Source: an uncultured Eubacteriales bacterium
GTDB taxonomy: Bacteria; Bacillota; Clostridia; Oscillospirales; Oscillospiraceae
DNA length: 64,000 bases
Assembly (NCBI GenBank): GCA_959602365.1
Contig: CAUGSS010000011.1
Span: forward strand, 7,331-71,330
Reading direction: 5' to 3'
In this document: in pieces, positions 31,841 through 40,704 of the stretch
Layout of the letters: every line of letters begins with the position of its first letter
How positions within the stretch are numbered: the first letter of the stretch is position 1
Translations under genes and position numbers: made by a program
Notes under the pieces: generated by a model
The model's database searches: none
What the model was told of the DNA's origin: nothing
What the model saw: the letters and a program-made list of their open reading frames with translations, nothing else

Positions 31841-34069
31841 ATGGACCCGATCCTGGAACAATACTATGCGCTGGAAAACAAGGTGGCGGCCTACACTCCA
31901 AACCTGGACAAGGCCAAACTGTTTGACGCCTTTACCTATGCCGACAACGCCCATGCCTCCCAGCAGCGCAAGGACGGCACTCCCTATATCACCCATCCCC
32001 TGGCGGTGGCCAATCTGGTGGCAGATCTGGAGCTGGATCCGGACAGCGTCATCGCCGCCCTGCTCCATGACACCATTGAGGACACCGGCACCACCCACGA
32101 GGAGGTGGCCCAGCGCTTTGGCGAGCCGGTGGCCGACCTGGTGGAGGGCGTCACCAAGCTGACAAGGGTGCAGTACACCAGCCGGGAAGAGAAGCAGATG
32201 GAAAATCTGCGCAAGATGCTGCTGGCCATGTCCAAGGACATCCGGGTCATCCTGGTCAAAATCTGCGACCGGCTGCACAATATGCGCACCATGCAGTACC
32301 AGTCCCCAAAAAAGCAGCGGGAAAAGGCGCTGGAGACCATGGAGATCTATGCCCCCATCGCCCACCGTCTGGGCATGCAGCGAATGAAATGGGAGCTGGA
32401 AGATCTGTCCCTCCAGTATCTGGATCCGGTGGGCTATAACGATATCAAAACACAGCTGGAATCCCGTTTTGCCGCCCATCAGGAGTTTTTAAGCGAGACC
32501 CAGGCCAAGATCCAGAAGCGGATGGAGCAGGAACACATCCACTGTACCGTCTACGGGCGCATCAAGCACATCTACTCCATCTACCGGAAGATGTACACCC
32601 AGCACAAGACCCTGTACGAGATCTTCGACCTGTACGCCTTCCGGGTCATCGTGGACGACATCGCCGACTGCTACAACGTGCTGGGCCACATCCACGACAT
32701 GTTCAATCTGGTCCCCGACCGGTTCAAAGACTATATCTCCACCCCCAAGCCCAACATGTACCAGTCCCTCCACACCACCGTCATCGGCAAGGAGGGCATC
32801 CCCTTTGAGGTGCAGATCCGCACCTGGGAGATGCACCAGATCGCGGAATACGGCATCGCCGCCCACTGGAAGTACAAGTCGGGGCTGTCCAACCAGAAGC
32901 TGAGCAGCGAGGCCACCTATGAGTGGGTGCGCAAGCTGCTGGAGAGCCAGCAGGACACCGACGCGGAGGAGTTTGTCCGCTCGCTGAAGGTGGACCTGTT
33001 CGCCGACGAGGTCTTTGTGTTCACCCCCCAGGGGGATGTGGTCAATCTGCCCGCCGGGGCCACCCCCATTGACTTCGCCTACTCCATCCACTCCGCCGTG
33101 GGCAACCGGATGACCGGGGCCAAGGTCAACGGGCGCATTGTCCCCTTTGACAGCCAACTCCACAACGGCGACATTGTGGAGATCATCACCTCCAATTCCT
33201 CCAAGGGCCCCAGCCGGGACTGGATGAAGATCTGCAAGAGCAACGAGGCCCGCAACAAGATCCGCCAGTGGTTCAAAAAGGAGCGCCGGGAGGAGAACAT
33301 CGCCACCGGCCGGGCCGCCTTTGAGTCGGAGATGAAGCGCAACGGCCTGTCCATGAACCAGATGATGGATGAGGATGTGCTGCCCCAGGTGCTCAAAAAG
33401 GTCAAATACGGCTCCCTGGACGATCTGTATGCCGCCATCGGCTACGGCGGCACCACCGCCCAGAAGGCGGTCATCCGGGTGCGGGACGAGATTCTGCGGC
33501 TCAACAAGCTCCAGAAGGAGCAGGCCGCCCAGCAGGAGATGCTGGAGCGGGGCGAGGAGCTCCATGTGGCCTCCAACCCGGCGGTGCCCATCCCGGTGCC
33601 CAAGGCCCACGCCAAAAACGGCATCATTGTGGAGGGGCTGGACAACTGCCTGGTGAAATTCGCCAAGTGCTGCACCCCGGTGCCCGGGGACCCGGTGGTG
33701 GGCTTTATCACCCGGGGCTACGGCATCTCCGTCCACCGGCAGGACTGCCCCAATGCCGACCCGGCCAAGCGCAAGCCCGAGGAGCGGGGGCGCTGGGTCA
33801 GCGTCTCCTGGGGCGACACCCAGCACGAGGCCTACCAGACCAGCCTGGAGATCACCGCCAAGGACCGGCAGAACCTGTTTCTGGACGTGGCCGCCGCCCT
33901 GTCCGCCGCCCAGGTGCGGGTGGACAGCCTGTCCGCCAAGGGCACGCCCGACGGCTTTGCGGTCATCACCGCCCTGCTGCAGGTCCACTCCCGGGATGAG
34001 ATCAACGCGGTGATGCGCAAGATCAACGGCGTCAACGGGGTCATGACTGTGCGCCGGGCAAAGGGGTGA
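31841..34069 (+). CDS. relA: Bifunctional (p)ppGpp synthetase/hydrolase Rel
   Basis: Encodes 742 residues from the ATG at 31841, preferred over 31823 because GGAG is eight bases upstream. The HD hydrolase domain (HPLAVANLVADLELDPDSVIAALLHDTIEDT, KICDRLHNMRTM) is intact, as is the synthetase domain (RVIVDDIADCYNVLG, YQSLHTTVIG). They are followed by TGS (DVVNLPAGATPIDFAYSIHS), a zinc-finger-like segment (KCCTPVPGDPVVGFITRG), and a C-terminal ACT domain. All catalytic motifs are present, so it should both make and destroy the alarmone that governs the stringent response. It precedes dtd by four bases, the conserved Firmicutes order. Confidence 0.97.
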   Translation: MDPILEQYYALENKVAAYTPNLDKAKLFDAFTYADNAHASQQRKDGTPYITHPLAVANLVADLELDPDSVIAALLHDTIEDTGTTHEEVAQRFGEPVADLVEGVTKLTRVQYTSREEKQMENLRKMLLAMSKDIRVILVKICDRLHNMRTMQYQSPKKQREKALETMEIYAPIAHRLGMQRMKWELEDLSLQYLDPVGYNDIKTQLESRFAAHQEFLSETQAKIQKRMEQEHIHCTVYGRIKHIYSIYRKMYTQHKTLYEIFDLYAFRVIVDDIADCYNVLGHIHDMFNLVPDRFKDYISTPKPNMYQSLHTTVIGKEGIPFEVQIRTWEMHQIAEYGIAAHWKYKSGLSNQKLSSEATYEWVRKLLESQQDTDAEEFVRSLKVDLFADEVFVFTPQGDVVNLPAGATPIDFAYSIHSAVGNRMTGAKVNGRIVPFDSQLHNGDIVEIITSNSSKGPSRDWMKICKSNEARNKIRQWFKKERREENIATGRAAFESEMKRNGLSMNQMMDEDVLPQVLKKVKYGSLDDLYAAIGYGGTTAQKAVIRVRDEILRLNKLQKEQAAQQEMLERGEELHVASNPAVPIPVPKAHAKNGIIVEGLDNCLVKFAKCCTPVPGDPVVGFITRGYGISVHRQDCPNADPAKRKPEERGRWVSVSWGDTQHEAYQTSLEITAKDRQNLFLDVAAALSAAQVRVDSLSAKGTPDGFAVITALLQVHSRDEINAVMRKINGVNGVMTVRRAKG

Positions 34070-34073
34070 TCCG

Positions 34074-34532
34074 ATGAAAGCGGTGGTCACCCGGGTGAGC
34101 CGGGCCAGCGTCGCCATCGGCGGCAGCGTCCGCGGCGCCATCGGCCGGGGCTTTCTGGTGCTGCTGGGGGTGGGCCCTGAGGACACGCCCCGGGACGCCG
34201 CCCTGCTGGCGGACAAAATCTGCGGCTGCCGGGTCTTTGAGGACGAAAACGGCAAGATGAACCGCAATCTGGCCGCGGTGGGGGGCGGGCTGCTGGTGGT
34301 CAGCCAGTTCACCCTCTACGCCGATTTGAAATCCCGCCGGCCCGGCTTCACCGGGGCGGCAAAGCCGGAAACTGCCGTCCCCCTCTACGAGCAGTTCCTG
34401 GAGGAGTGCAGAAAGCTCGGCTTCCAGGTGGAGCACGGGGAGTTCGGCGCGGATATGCAGGTGGAGTCCTGCAATGACGGGCCGGTCACCCTGCTCTTTG
34501 ACTCCAAAGACTGGACCCAGCGGCATAAATAA
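34074..34532 (+). CDS. dtd: D-aminoacyl-tRNA deacylase
   Basis: A 152-residue enzyme that recycles tRNA charged with D-amino acids or glycine (on tRNA-Ala). SQFTLYAD and NDGPVTLLFDS, the two active-site motifs, are both present. The rel-dtd order and four-base spacing are conserved in Firmicutes. The opening MKAVVTRVSRASVAIGG is typical. Confidence 0.97.
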   Translation: MKAVVTRVSRASVAIGGSVRGAIGRGFLVLLGVGPEDTPRDAALLADKICGCRVFEDENGKMNRNLAAVGGGLLVVSQFTLYADLKSRRPGFTGAAKPETAVPLYEQFLEECRKLGFQVEHGEFGADMQVESCNDGPVTLLFDSKDWTQRHK

Positions 34533-34537
34533 GGGTT

Positions 34538-34562
34538 CCCGCCGTCCGGAACGGGCGGCGGG
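34538..34562 (+). other. Intergenic hairpin after dtd
   Basis: CCCGCCGTCC pairs with GGGCGGCGGG (10 base pairs, one T:G) around GGAAC. No T-run follows, so it may slow or partly block readthrough to the MBL gene rather than terminate. Confidence 0.5.
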
Positions 34563-34591
34563 ACTGGAAACGGAAGCGGAGGTTTTAGGTT

Positions 34592-35206
34592 ATGAAATTG
34601 GAATCCCTGACGGTGGGCCTCATCGGCACCAACTGTTATCTGCTCTGGGATGAGAGCGCCGGCAACGCCGCCGCCATTGTGGACCCCGGCGGCAGCGCCG
34701 ACCTGATTCTGAACAAGATCAAACAGGAAAAGCTGGATGTGAAGATGATCCTGCTCACCCACGGCCATTTTGACCATGTGATGGGGGTGCCCGATCTGCT
34801 GGAGGCCTACCCCGATCTGCCGGTCTACATCACCGAGACCGACTATCCGGAGGCCCGGGACGGGGGCCAGTTCGGCTACCGGATGGGGGAGGTGTCCTCC
34901 GTACAGTTCTACGACGAGGGGGACACGGTGGAGCTGGGCAGACTGAAAATCGACGTGCTGCGCACCCTGGGCCACACCCCCGGCTCGGTCACCCTGCGGG
35001 TGGAGGACGTGCTGCTCACCGGGGACACCCTGTTCTGCGGCTCCTGCGGCCGCACCGACTTCCCCGGGGGCAGCTATGCCGACATGCAGCGCTCCCTGAA
35101 GCGGCTGGCCGACCTGCCCGGCGACTACCGGGTCTACCCCGGCCACGAGGGCTCCACCACCCTGGACTATGAACGGCGGTACAACCCCTTTATGCAGCGG
35201 CTGTGA
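34592..35206 (+). CDS. MBL-fold metallo-hydrolase (glyoxalase II-like)
   Basis: A 204-residue metallo-beta-lactamase-fold enzyme. The metal site motif is LTHGHFDHVMG (HxHxDH) near residues 54-64, with further ligands in LRTLGHTPGSV, LTGDTLFCGSCGRTD and PGHEGSTT. Short single-domain members of this type next to rel-dtd are common in Clostridia and are annotated as hydroxyacylglutathione hydrolase-like; thiol-free hosts make true glyoxalase II activity uncertain. GGAGG lies about nine bases before the ATG. Confidence 0.9.
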   Translation: MKLESLTVGLIGTNCYLLWDESAGNAAAIVDPGGSADLILNKIKQEKLDVKMILLTHGHFDHVMGVPDLLEAYPDLPVYITETDYPEARDGGQFGYRMGEVSSVQFYDEGDTVELGRLKIDVLRTLGHTPGSVTLRVEDVLLTGDTLFCGSCGRTDFPGGSYADMQRSLKRLADLPGDYRVYPGHEGSTTLDYERRYNPFMQRL

Positions 35207-35241
35207 GCGCCGATAAAAGTTGACATAAGTTTACCGAATCA

Positions 35242-35262
35242 TCCGGCGGCAGGCTCGCCGGA
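35242..35262 (+). other. Intergenic hairpin before the DUF1835 gene
   Basis: TCCGGCG (35242-35248) pairs with CGCCGGA (35256-35262) around a 7-base loop; no T-run follows. A TTGACA at 35220-35225 lies just upstream but has no recognisable -10 at the right distance. Confidence 0.4.
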
Positions 35263-35281
35263 CCGCGGGGAGGGCCGAACG

Positions 35282-36259
35282 ATGTTGGAAGTGGTATTCA
35301 GCGACAGCGCCTGCGGCGGCTTGAAATATGCCCAGCACTACGGCGAGGGGCCATACCGGCCCGGCTGCATCGGGGTCATCTTCTCTCAGGAGGACGGCGA
35401 GCCCACCCCGGCGGAGATCGAGGCGGCCCAGCATTGGGAGGAAAAGGCGGAGGAGGCGGAGCGGCTGGCCTGGGAGCGGGCCGTTCCCCTGGGGGGCGAC
35501 CCGGGGGACGTGCTGGGCATCTCTCTGAATCTCAGCGCCGGGGACATCTCCGAGGAGGTCCCCGGGCCCAAGCGCCGCGCCGCCCTGCTGGAGCAGTTTG
35601 GCTTCGTGTCCCAGGAGGACATGGAGGCCGACGTCGAAAAACTGATGGCCCAGGCCAACCACGCGCTGGAGCGCGTTCTGGCGGAGAGCGCCCGGGGGGA
35701 GGATATCCGGGTGTGGTACAGCCAGGCCCCCGACGAGCTGTGCGGCCTCTACTGGCTCATGGAGCGCCTGGAGGCGGCCGGGACCTGCCGGGGGCGGGTG
35801 CTGGCCGTCCGGCTGCCCCAGCCGGACTACAACGAAAACGGCGACCCGGTCACCTACCGGGGCTGGGGCGAGGTGCCCCCCGGGGAGTGGCATCACTTTA
35901 CAGCGCAGGCCGCCCCCATCCCTCCCCTGCTGCGCCGGGCCTGCAGCCACTGCTGGCAACATCTGCGGTGGGAGAACGCCCCGCTGCGGGCCTGCCTGAA
36001 CGGCATTTTGTCCAGCGTACCCGAGGACTTCTACGACGGCTTCCTGCGCCGGGAGATCGGCCGGGAGGGGGAGGAATTCGACGAGGCCCGGGTGCTGGGC
36101 CGGACCCTGGGTGCTTTGCCTGGGGTGGGGGACGGCATCCTGGCAGGGCGCATCCAGGCCATGGTGGACGCCGGGGCGCTGGAGGTGCTGACCCCGGCCC
36201 CGGCGGACGGGGCCCGCTACTGGCGCAGGCTGCGCAAGACGTCCCGGTTCCGCCCCTGA
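35282..36259 (+). CDS. DUF1835/DUF3658 domain protein
   Basis: Encodes 325 residues. The N-terminal half (MLEVVFSDSACGGLKYAQ..., IRVWYSQAPDELCGLYWLMERL) fits DUF1835, and the C-terminal part (FLRREIGREGEEFDEARVLGRTLG...ILAGRIQAMVDAGALEV) fits DUF3658. The function of the pair is not known; some members sit in transfer or stress contexts. GGGAGGG is before the ATG. It sits in a rightward series ahead of hemZ but is separated by 67 bases. Confidence 0.75.
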   Translation: MLEVVFSDSACGGLKYAQHYGEGPYRPGCIGVIFSQEDGEPTPAEIEAAQHWEEKAEEAERLAWERAVPLGGDPGDVLGISLNLSAGDISEEVPGPKRRAALLEQFGFVSQEDMEADVEKLMAQANHALERVLAESARGEDIRVWYSQAPDELCGLYWLMERLEAAGTCRGRVLAVRLPQPDYNENGDPVTYRGWGEVPPGEWHHFTAQAAPIPPLLRRACSHCWQHLRWENAPLRACLNGILSSVPEDFYDGFLRREIGREGEEFDEARVLGRTLGALPGVGDGILAGRIQAMVDAGALEVLTPAPADGARYWRRLRKTSRFRP

Positions 36260-36326
36260 CGGGAGCCGTCGGGCGGCCCGCCCCTCCCCTGTCCCCTGGA
36301 CGGAACCCTGAACACCGGAGGCAACC

Positions 36327-37799
36327 ATGTATCTCAAGCTCATCCATCACGAATACAAATACGCCGTGGAGCAGATCATGCTGATCCTCTTCCCGGGCCA
36401 GCTGCCCGACTACTCCCCCGCCCCCGCCGGGGCGGATCAGGCGGTGTCCTCCCTGTCGGTCTCAGACACCTGGGCCACCGCCCGGACCGAGCTGCACTGG
36501 CAGGGCCGCAGCGCCGTGGGGATTTCCCGGGTGCGGGCGGACCGGCTCACCGACGAGCTGACCCGGGACAGGCTGCTGCAGCGTATCCTGAAACAGTCCT
36601 TCTACAAGGCCGCGGTGGCCTGCACCGGGGTGACGCCCCCCTGGGGGGCGCTGACCGGCATCCGGCCCGCCAAGCTGGCCAGCAAGGCCCTGAAGGAGTC
36701 CGGCTCTGAGGCGGAGGTGCGCAGGCTCTTCCACCGGGAGTTCTTCGTCTCCCGGGAGCGCACCGAGCTGGCCCTGGCCGCCGCCAAGGCCAGCCTGGCG
36801 GCGGAACAGAAGCTGGAGAAAGATGACATCTCCCTCTATGTGGGCATCCCCTTCTGCCCCACCCGGTGCGCCTACTGCAGCTTCGTCTCCACCGACGTAC
36901 AGCGCTCTCTCAAGCTGGTGGAGCCCTATCTGGCCGCCCTGGACCGGGAGATCGACGCGGTGGCGGAGTACCTGCCCCAGGCCGGGGCAAGGGTGCGCAC
37001 CATCTACATCGGCGGGGGCACCCCCACCACCCTGAGCGCCGGGCAGCTGGAGCATCTGATCGCCCACCTGCGCCGGAGGCTGGACCTGTCCCGGCTGGCG
37101 GAGTTCACCGTGGAGGCCGGGCGGCCGGACACCATCACGGCGGAGAAGATGGCGGTGCTCCGGGAGATGGGGGTGGACCGGGTGTCGGTCAACCCCCAGA
37201 GCATGCGCGACGAGGTGTTAAAGGCCATGGGGCGCTCCCACACGGCGGCTGACATTTTGAACGCCTATGAGATTGTGCGCCGCAGCGGCATCCCCATCGT
37301 CAATATGGACCTGATCGCCGGACTGCCCCGGGACACGGCGGCGGGCTTCCGCAGCACCCTGGATCATGTGATCGCCCTGAAGCCGGAGAACATCACCGTC
37401 CACACCCTGGCCCTCAAGAAGGGGGCGCGGCTCATGATGGAGCGGGAGGGCCTGCCCTCCGGGGAGGAGACCGCCGCCATGCTGGACTACGCCTGGCAGG
37501 CCCTGGCGGACTCCGGGCAGATCCCCTATTACCTCTACCGCCAGAAGTACATGTCCGGCGCCCTGGAGAACATCGGCTGGTGCAGCCCCGGCACCGAGGG
37601 GCTTTACAACATCTGCATCATGGAGGAGCTCCACTCCATCCTGGCCCTGGGGGCCGGGGGCTCCACCAAACTGACGAACCCGGCCACTGGGAAAATTGTC
37701 CGCATCACCAACCCCAAATACCCACAGCAGTACCTGGAGCGCATTGACGAGCTCTGCCAAGCCAAGGCGGAGCTGGTGCCATTCCAGCAGGGGCTGTGA
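36327..37799 (+). CDS. hemZ: Oxygen-independent coproporphyrinogen III dehydrogenase-like radical SAM protein HemZ
   Basis: A 490-residue radical SAM enzyme of the HemZ branch. The cluster motif PFCPTRCAYCSF (CxxxCxxC) lies near residues 175-186, followed by IYIGGGTPTTL and NPQSM. The N-terminal 160 residues are the HemZ-specific extension. In Bacillus it helps oxidise coproporphyrinogen in anaerobic heme synthesis, but no other heme genes are visible in this window, so the real substrate may differ. GGAGG is five bases before the ATG. It is followed after 18 bases by the kinase gene. Confidence 0.92.
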   Translation: MYLKLIHHEYKYAVEQIMLILFPGQLPDYSPAPAGADQAVSSLSVSDTWATARTELHWQGRSAVGISRVRADRLTDELTRDRLLQRILKQSFYKAAVACTGVTPPWGALTGIRPAKLASKALKESGSEAEVRRLFHREFFVSRERTELALAAAKASLAAEQKLEKDDISLYVGIPFCPTRCAYCSFVSTDVQRSLKLVEPYLAALDREIDAVAEYLPQAGARVRTIYIGGGTPTTLSAGQLEHLIAHLRRRLDLSRLAEFTVEAGRPDTITAEKMAVLREMGVDRVSVNPQSMRDEVLKAMGRSHTAADILNAYEIVRRSGIPIVNMDLIAGLPRDTAAGFRSTLDHVIALKPENITVHTLALKKGARLMMEREGLPSGEETAAMLDYAWQALADSGQIPYYLYRQKYMSGALENIGWCSPGTEGLYNICIMEELHSILALGAGGSTKLTNPATGKIVRITNPKYPQQYLERIDELCQAKAELVPFQQGL

Positions 37800-37817
37800 G
37801 AGAGGAGTCTTTCTGTT

Positions 37818-38753
37818 ATGGCCTATCAGCTCAGCAAGATCAACCAGGCGATCCGCTCCGATGTCAAAGGCTTCCTGGAAGAATGCGACGCGGCCTATCA
37901 GCGCAAGATAGACGACGCGGCGGAGCAAATCATCCGCAACCTGCCCAACAGCCCGCTGGTGCTGCTCAGCGGCCCCTCGGGCTCCGGCAAGACCACCACC
38001 GCCATGAAGATCGACGACGCCCTGGAGAAGCGGGGGGTCATCACCCAGACCATCTCCATGGACAACTACTTTCAGACCGTCTCCCCGGAGGCCACCCCCC
38101 GCACCGCCGACGGAAGCTATGACTTCGAGTCCCCCCTGTGCATGGACATGGAGCTGCTCAACGAGCACTTCGACGCCCTGGCCCAGGGAAAGGAGATCCG
38201 CATTCCCCGCTACGACTTCTGCCGCCAGATGCGGGACACCAGCCGGTGCACCACCCTCCGCCTGAAGGAGAATGAGGTCGCCGTCTTTGAGGGCATCCAC
38301 GCCCTGAACGACGACGTGGCGGGCCGGCACCCGGAGGCCACCAAAATCTACATCTCCGCCCGGAGCAACATTCTGGACGGCGAGCGCCTGGTGTTCAAGG
38401 GCACCTGGATGCGGCTGACCCGCCGGGCGGTCCGGGATCTGAATTTCCGGGGCAGCGACATCCTCACCACCCTGGCCCAGTGGGCCAACGTGCGCCGGGG
38501 CGAGAAGCTCTATATCTCCCCCTTCAAGCACCGGGCCAATATCATTCTGGACTCCTCCCTGCCCTATGAGGTCTCGGTCATGGGGCACTATGCCCTGCCC
38601 CTCTTTGAGGCGGTGCCGGCGGAGAACCCCCGGCGGGGCGAGCTGCTGGAGATGATCGATGCCTTCCAGCAGCTGGAGCCCATTGATCCGGAGCTGGTGC
38701 ACCCGGACTCCCTGATCCGGGAGTTCATCGGCGGCGGCAGCTACCACTACTGA
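37818..38753 (+). CDS. Uridine kinase-like P-loop protein
   Basis: A 311-residue protein of the phosphoribulokinase/uridine kinase family. The Walker A GPSGSGKTT is at residues 52-60, preceded by an N-terminal helical extension and followed by SMDNYFQT and the DFESP segment typical of nucleoside kinases. AGAGGAG precedes the ATG. It is close behind hemZ (18 bases) and is probably co-transcribed. It phosphorylates uridine/cytidine or a related alcohol, but specificity is unknown; the extra N-terminal domain sets it apart from the standard 210-residue Udk. Confidence 0.85.
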   Translation: MAYQLSKINQAIRSDVKGFLEECDAAYQRKIDDAAEQIIRNLPNSPLVLLSGPSGSGKTTTAMKIDDALEKRGVITQTISMDNYFQTVSPEATPRTADGSYDFESPLCMDMELLNEHFDALAQGKEIRIPRYDFCRQMRDTSRCTTLRLKENEVAVFEGIHALNDDVAGRHPEATKIYISARSNILDGERLVFKGTWMRLTRRAVRDLNFRGSDILTTLAQWANVRRGEKLYISPFKHRANIILDSSLPYEVSVMGHYALPLFEAVPAENPRRGELLEMIDAFQQLEPIDPELVHPDSLIREFIGGGSYHY

Positions 38754-38778
38754 CCCCATCCACCCTCACATAAACAAC

Positions 38779-38807
38779 GCCCCTTCAGACTGACCGTCCG
38801 AAGGGGC
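38779..38807 (+). other. Hairpin ahead of mrp
   Basis: GCCCCTTC (38779-38786) pairs with GAAGGGGC (38800-38807), extended by GAC/GTC inside. There is no T-run; GGAAAAAGGAG, the mrp ribosome binding region, follows immediately. It may end the kinase transcript weakly or influence mrp translation. Confidence 0.5.
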
Positions 38808-38829
38808 AGGAAAAAGGAGAATCATACCA

Positions 38830-39711
38830 ATGAGCGAAGAATACCAAGATCAGAACTGCGCGGGCTGCGGCCAGGAGGACTCCTCCGAGTGCACCCATGA
38901 CTGCTCCTCCTGCGGCCACAGCTGCGGCCAGCCCCAGGACCTCCACGAGCCCTGCAACCCCCATTCCGTGATCCGCCACGTCATCGGCGTGGTCAGCGGC
39001 AAGGGCGGCGTGGGCAAGAGCATGGTCACCGCCCAGCTGGCGGTCACCATGGCCCGGATGGGCTACCGGGTGGGCATCCTGGATGCCGACATCACCGGCC
39101 CCTCCATCCCCAAGGCCTTCGGCATCCATGAGCGGGCCATGGGCAGCGAGCAGGGCATCCTGCCCGCCCTGACCGGCACCGGCATCGCCGTCATGAGCCT
39201 CAACCTGCTCACGGAAAACGAGACCGACCCGGTCATCTGGCGGGGCCCGGTCATCGCCGGGGTGGTCAAGCAGTTCTGGACCGACGTGTGCTGGGGCGAG
39301 CTGGACTATCTGTTCGTGGACATGCCCCCCGGAACCGGCGACGTGCCCCTGACCGTGTTCCAGACCCTGCCGGTGGACGGCATCATCGTGGTCACCTCCC
39401 CCCAGGACCTGGTCAGTATGATTGTCACCAAGGCGGTCAAGATGGCCCAGATGATGGACATCCCGGTGCTGGGCCTGGTGGAGAACTTCAGCTACTACAC
39501 CTGCCCCCACTGCGGGGAAAAGCTGAGCATCTTCGGCCCCAGCCATGCCGCCGAGACCGCGGAGACCAACGGCATCTCCCTGCTGGCCCAGCTGCCCATC
39601 GACCCGGAGCTGGCCCAGGCCTGCGACGAGGGCCGGGCAGAGGATTTCAAACAGGACTATCTGGCCGACACCTGCAAGATGATCAACGCCCTGATGAAGG
39701 TGCAGGACTGA
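38830..39711 (+). CDS. mrp: Mrp/NBP35-family P-loop ATPase, iron-sulfur carrier
   Basis: A 293-residue protein. The deviant Walker A SGKGGVGKS sits near residues 56-64, after an N-terminal tail unusually rich in Cys (NCAGCG, ECTHDCSSCGHSCG). The C-terminal CPHCG gives the bridging CxxC, and DMPPGTGD is the Walker B-like motif. Such proteins carry [4Fe-4S] clusters and deliver them to apo-enzymes in an ATP-dependent way. AAAGGAG is before the ATG. The Cys-rich tail may hold an extra cluster as in eukaryotic Nbp35. Confidence 0.9.
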   Translation: MSEEYQDQNCAGCGQEDSSECTHDCSSCGHSCGQPQDLHEPCNPHSVIRHVIGVVSGKGGVGKSMVTAQLAVTMARMGYRVGILDADITGPSIPKAFGIHERAMGSEQGILPALTGTGIAVMSLNLLTENETDPVIWRGPVIAGVVKQFWTDVCWGELDYLFVDMPPGTGDVPLTVFQTLPVDGIIVVTSPQDLVSMIVTKAVKMAQMMDIPVLGLVENFSYYTCPHCGEKLSIFGPSHAAETAETNGISLLAQLPIDPELAQACDEGRAEDFKQDYLADTCKMINALMKVQD

Positions 39712-39712
39712 C

Positions 39713-39997
39713 ATGAGGGACCATTTCATCTCCGATCTGCTCTTCTCCCTGGGGATACTGGGCAAGATTGCCTGTGCTGTTATCGGCAAGGTCACCGGTG
39801 TCCTGGGAATCGGGATCATCTGGGTGGTTCTGTGCTGCATTGCCGCCCTCTTTGTCCCCTTCGGCGCCACCATCTGCTTTGTGATTTTGAAGCTCACCGG
39901 CCTGCTCGCCCTGAACTGGGTCTGGGGGCTGCTCCCTCTGGTGGCAGACCTGATCTGTCTGAACGGCCTGCTGCGGATCTACCGCAGCAACTCATAA
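39713..39997 (+). CDS. Small membrane protein, unknown function
   Basis: A 94-residue protein with probably three hydrophobic segments (about residues 7-30, 32-52, 55-80), a short charged N-terminus (MRDHFISD), and no recognisable domain. The ATG is one base after the mrp stop, and GGTGCAGG inside mrp may serve as binding site, so it is almost certainly co-transcribed with mrp. It ends at a strong terminator. No homologous family is recognised. Confidence 0.65.
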   Translation: MRDHFISDLLFSLGILGKIACAVIGKVTGVLGIGIIWVVLCCIAALFVPFGATICFVILKLTGLLALNWVWGLLPLVADLICLNGLLRIYRSNS

Positions 39998-40010
39998 AAT
40001 CCGGCACAGC

Positions 40011-40050
40011 AAAACGCGCAGAACCGAAGGTTCGGTTCTGCGCGTTTTTT
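40011..40050. terminator. Bidirectional terminator between mrp unit and yigZ
   Basis: A perfect 18-base-pair inverted repeat (40011-40028 with 40031-40048, arms AAAACGCGCAGAACCGAA) ends in TTTTTT on the plus strand and AAAA on the other side. It serves both convergent units. Confidence 0.95.
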
Positions 40051-40053
40051 CGT

Positions 40054-40704
40054 TCAGTTCTCCTGTTTCCGGGGCGGGCGGATGGGGACAGGCTGGAAAA
40101 CCTCTCCCTCCACCAGGGTTTCCACTGTACCGGCGGTGAAGTCCAGGATGCGGGCGGCGTACTCCTGGGAGCGCTCCTCGGGCACCAGCACCGTGAGCAG
40201 GATGTCCGCGCCGTACTCGGTGTCCTGGATGACGGCGCCGAAGCGCTCGGTCTCCTGGCGCAGCCGCTCGTAGAGGCTGTAGGAGCAGGGCACCAGATGG
40301 CGCACCCACCGGCGCACCACGCTGACCCCCGCCGCGTCCAGGGCGTCTTTGGCGGAGCGGGTATAGGCCCGGGCCAGACCGCCGGCCCCCAGCAGGACGC
40401 CCCCGAAGTACCGGGTCACCACGCACACCAGGTTGGTGACCCCCTCCTTCTCAAACACCCCCAGCATGGGCTGGCCCGCGGTGCCCTGGGGCTCCCCGTC
40501 GTCGGAGTAGCGCAGGACGTTGCCCTCCCGCAGCAGGTAGCACCAGCAGTTGTGCCGGGCGTCGTGGTGGCGGCGCCTGACCTCCTCCACAAAGGCTCGG
40601 GCCTCCTCCTCGGTCTCCACCGGCTTCACCCGGCCGATGAACCGGGAGCGCTTCTCCACAAACTCGGTCTCCGAGGGAGCGGTGGGCACATAGTACTCCG
40701 TCAT
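40054..40704 (-). CDS. yigZ: YigZ/IMPACT family protein
   Basis: A 216-residue protein of the UPF0029/IMPACT family. The N-terminal domain has ARHNCWCYLL, RYSDDGEPQGTAGQPML and VVTRYFGGVLLGAGGLARAY. The C-terminal part is a DUF1949 domain. Eukaryotic IMPACT interferes with Gcn2 activation, whereas the bacterial function is not established. The ATG at 40704 overlaps the hflX stop (ATGA), so it is coupled to that gene. Confidence 0.93.
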   Translation of the reverse strand: MTEYYVPTAPSETEFVEKRSRFIGRVKPVETEEEARAFVEEVRRRHHDARHNCWCYLLREGNVLRYSDDGEPQGTAGQPMLGVFEKEGVTNLVCVVTRYFGGVLLGAGGLARAYTRSAKDALDAAGVSVVRRWVRHLVPCSYSLYERLRQETERFGAVIQDTEYGADILLTVLVPEERSQEYAARILDFTAGTVETLVEGEVFQPVPIRPPRKQEN

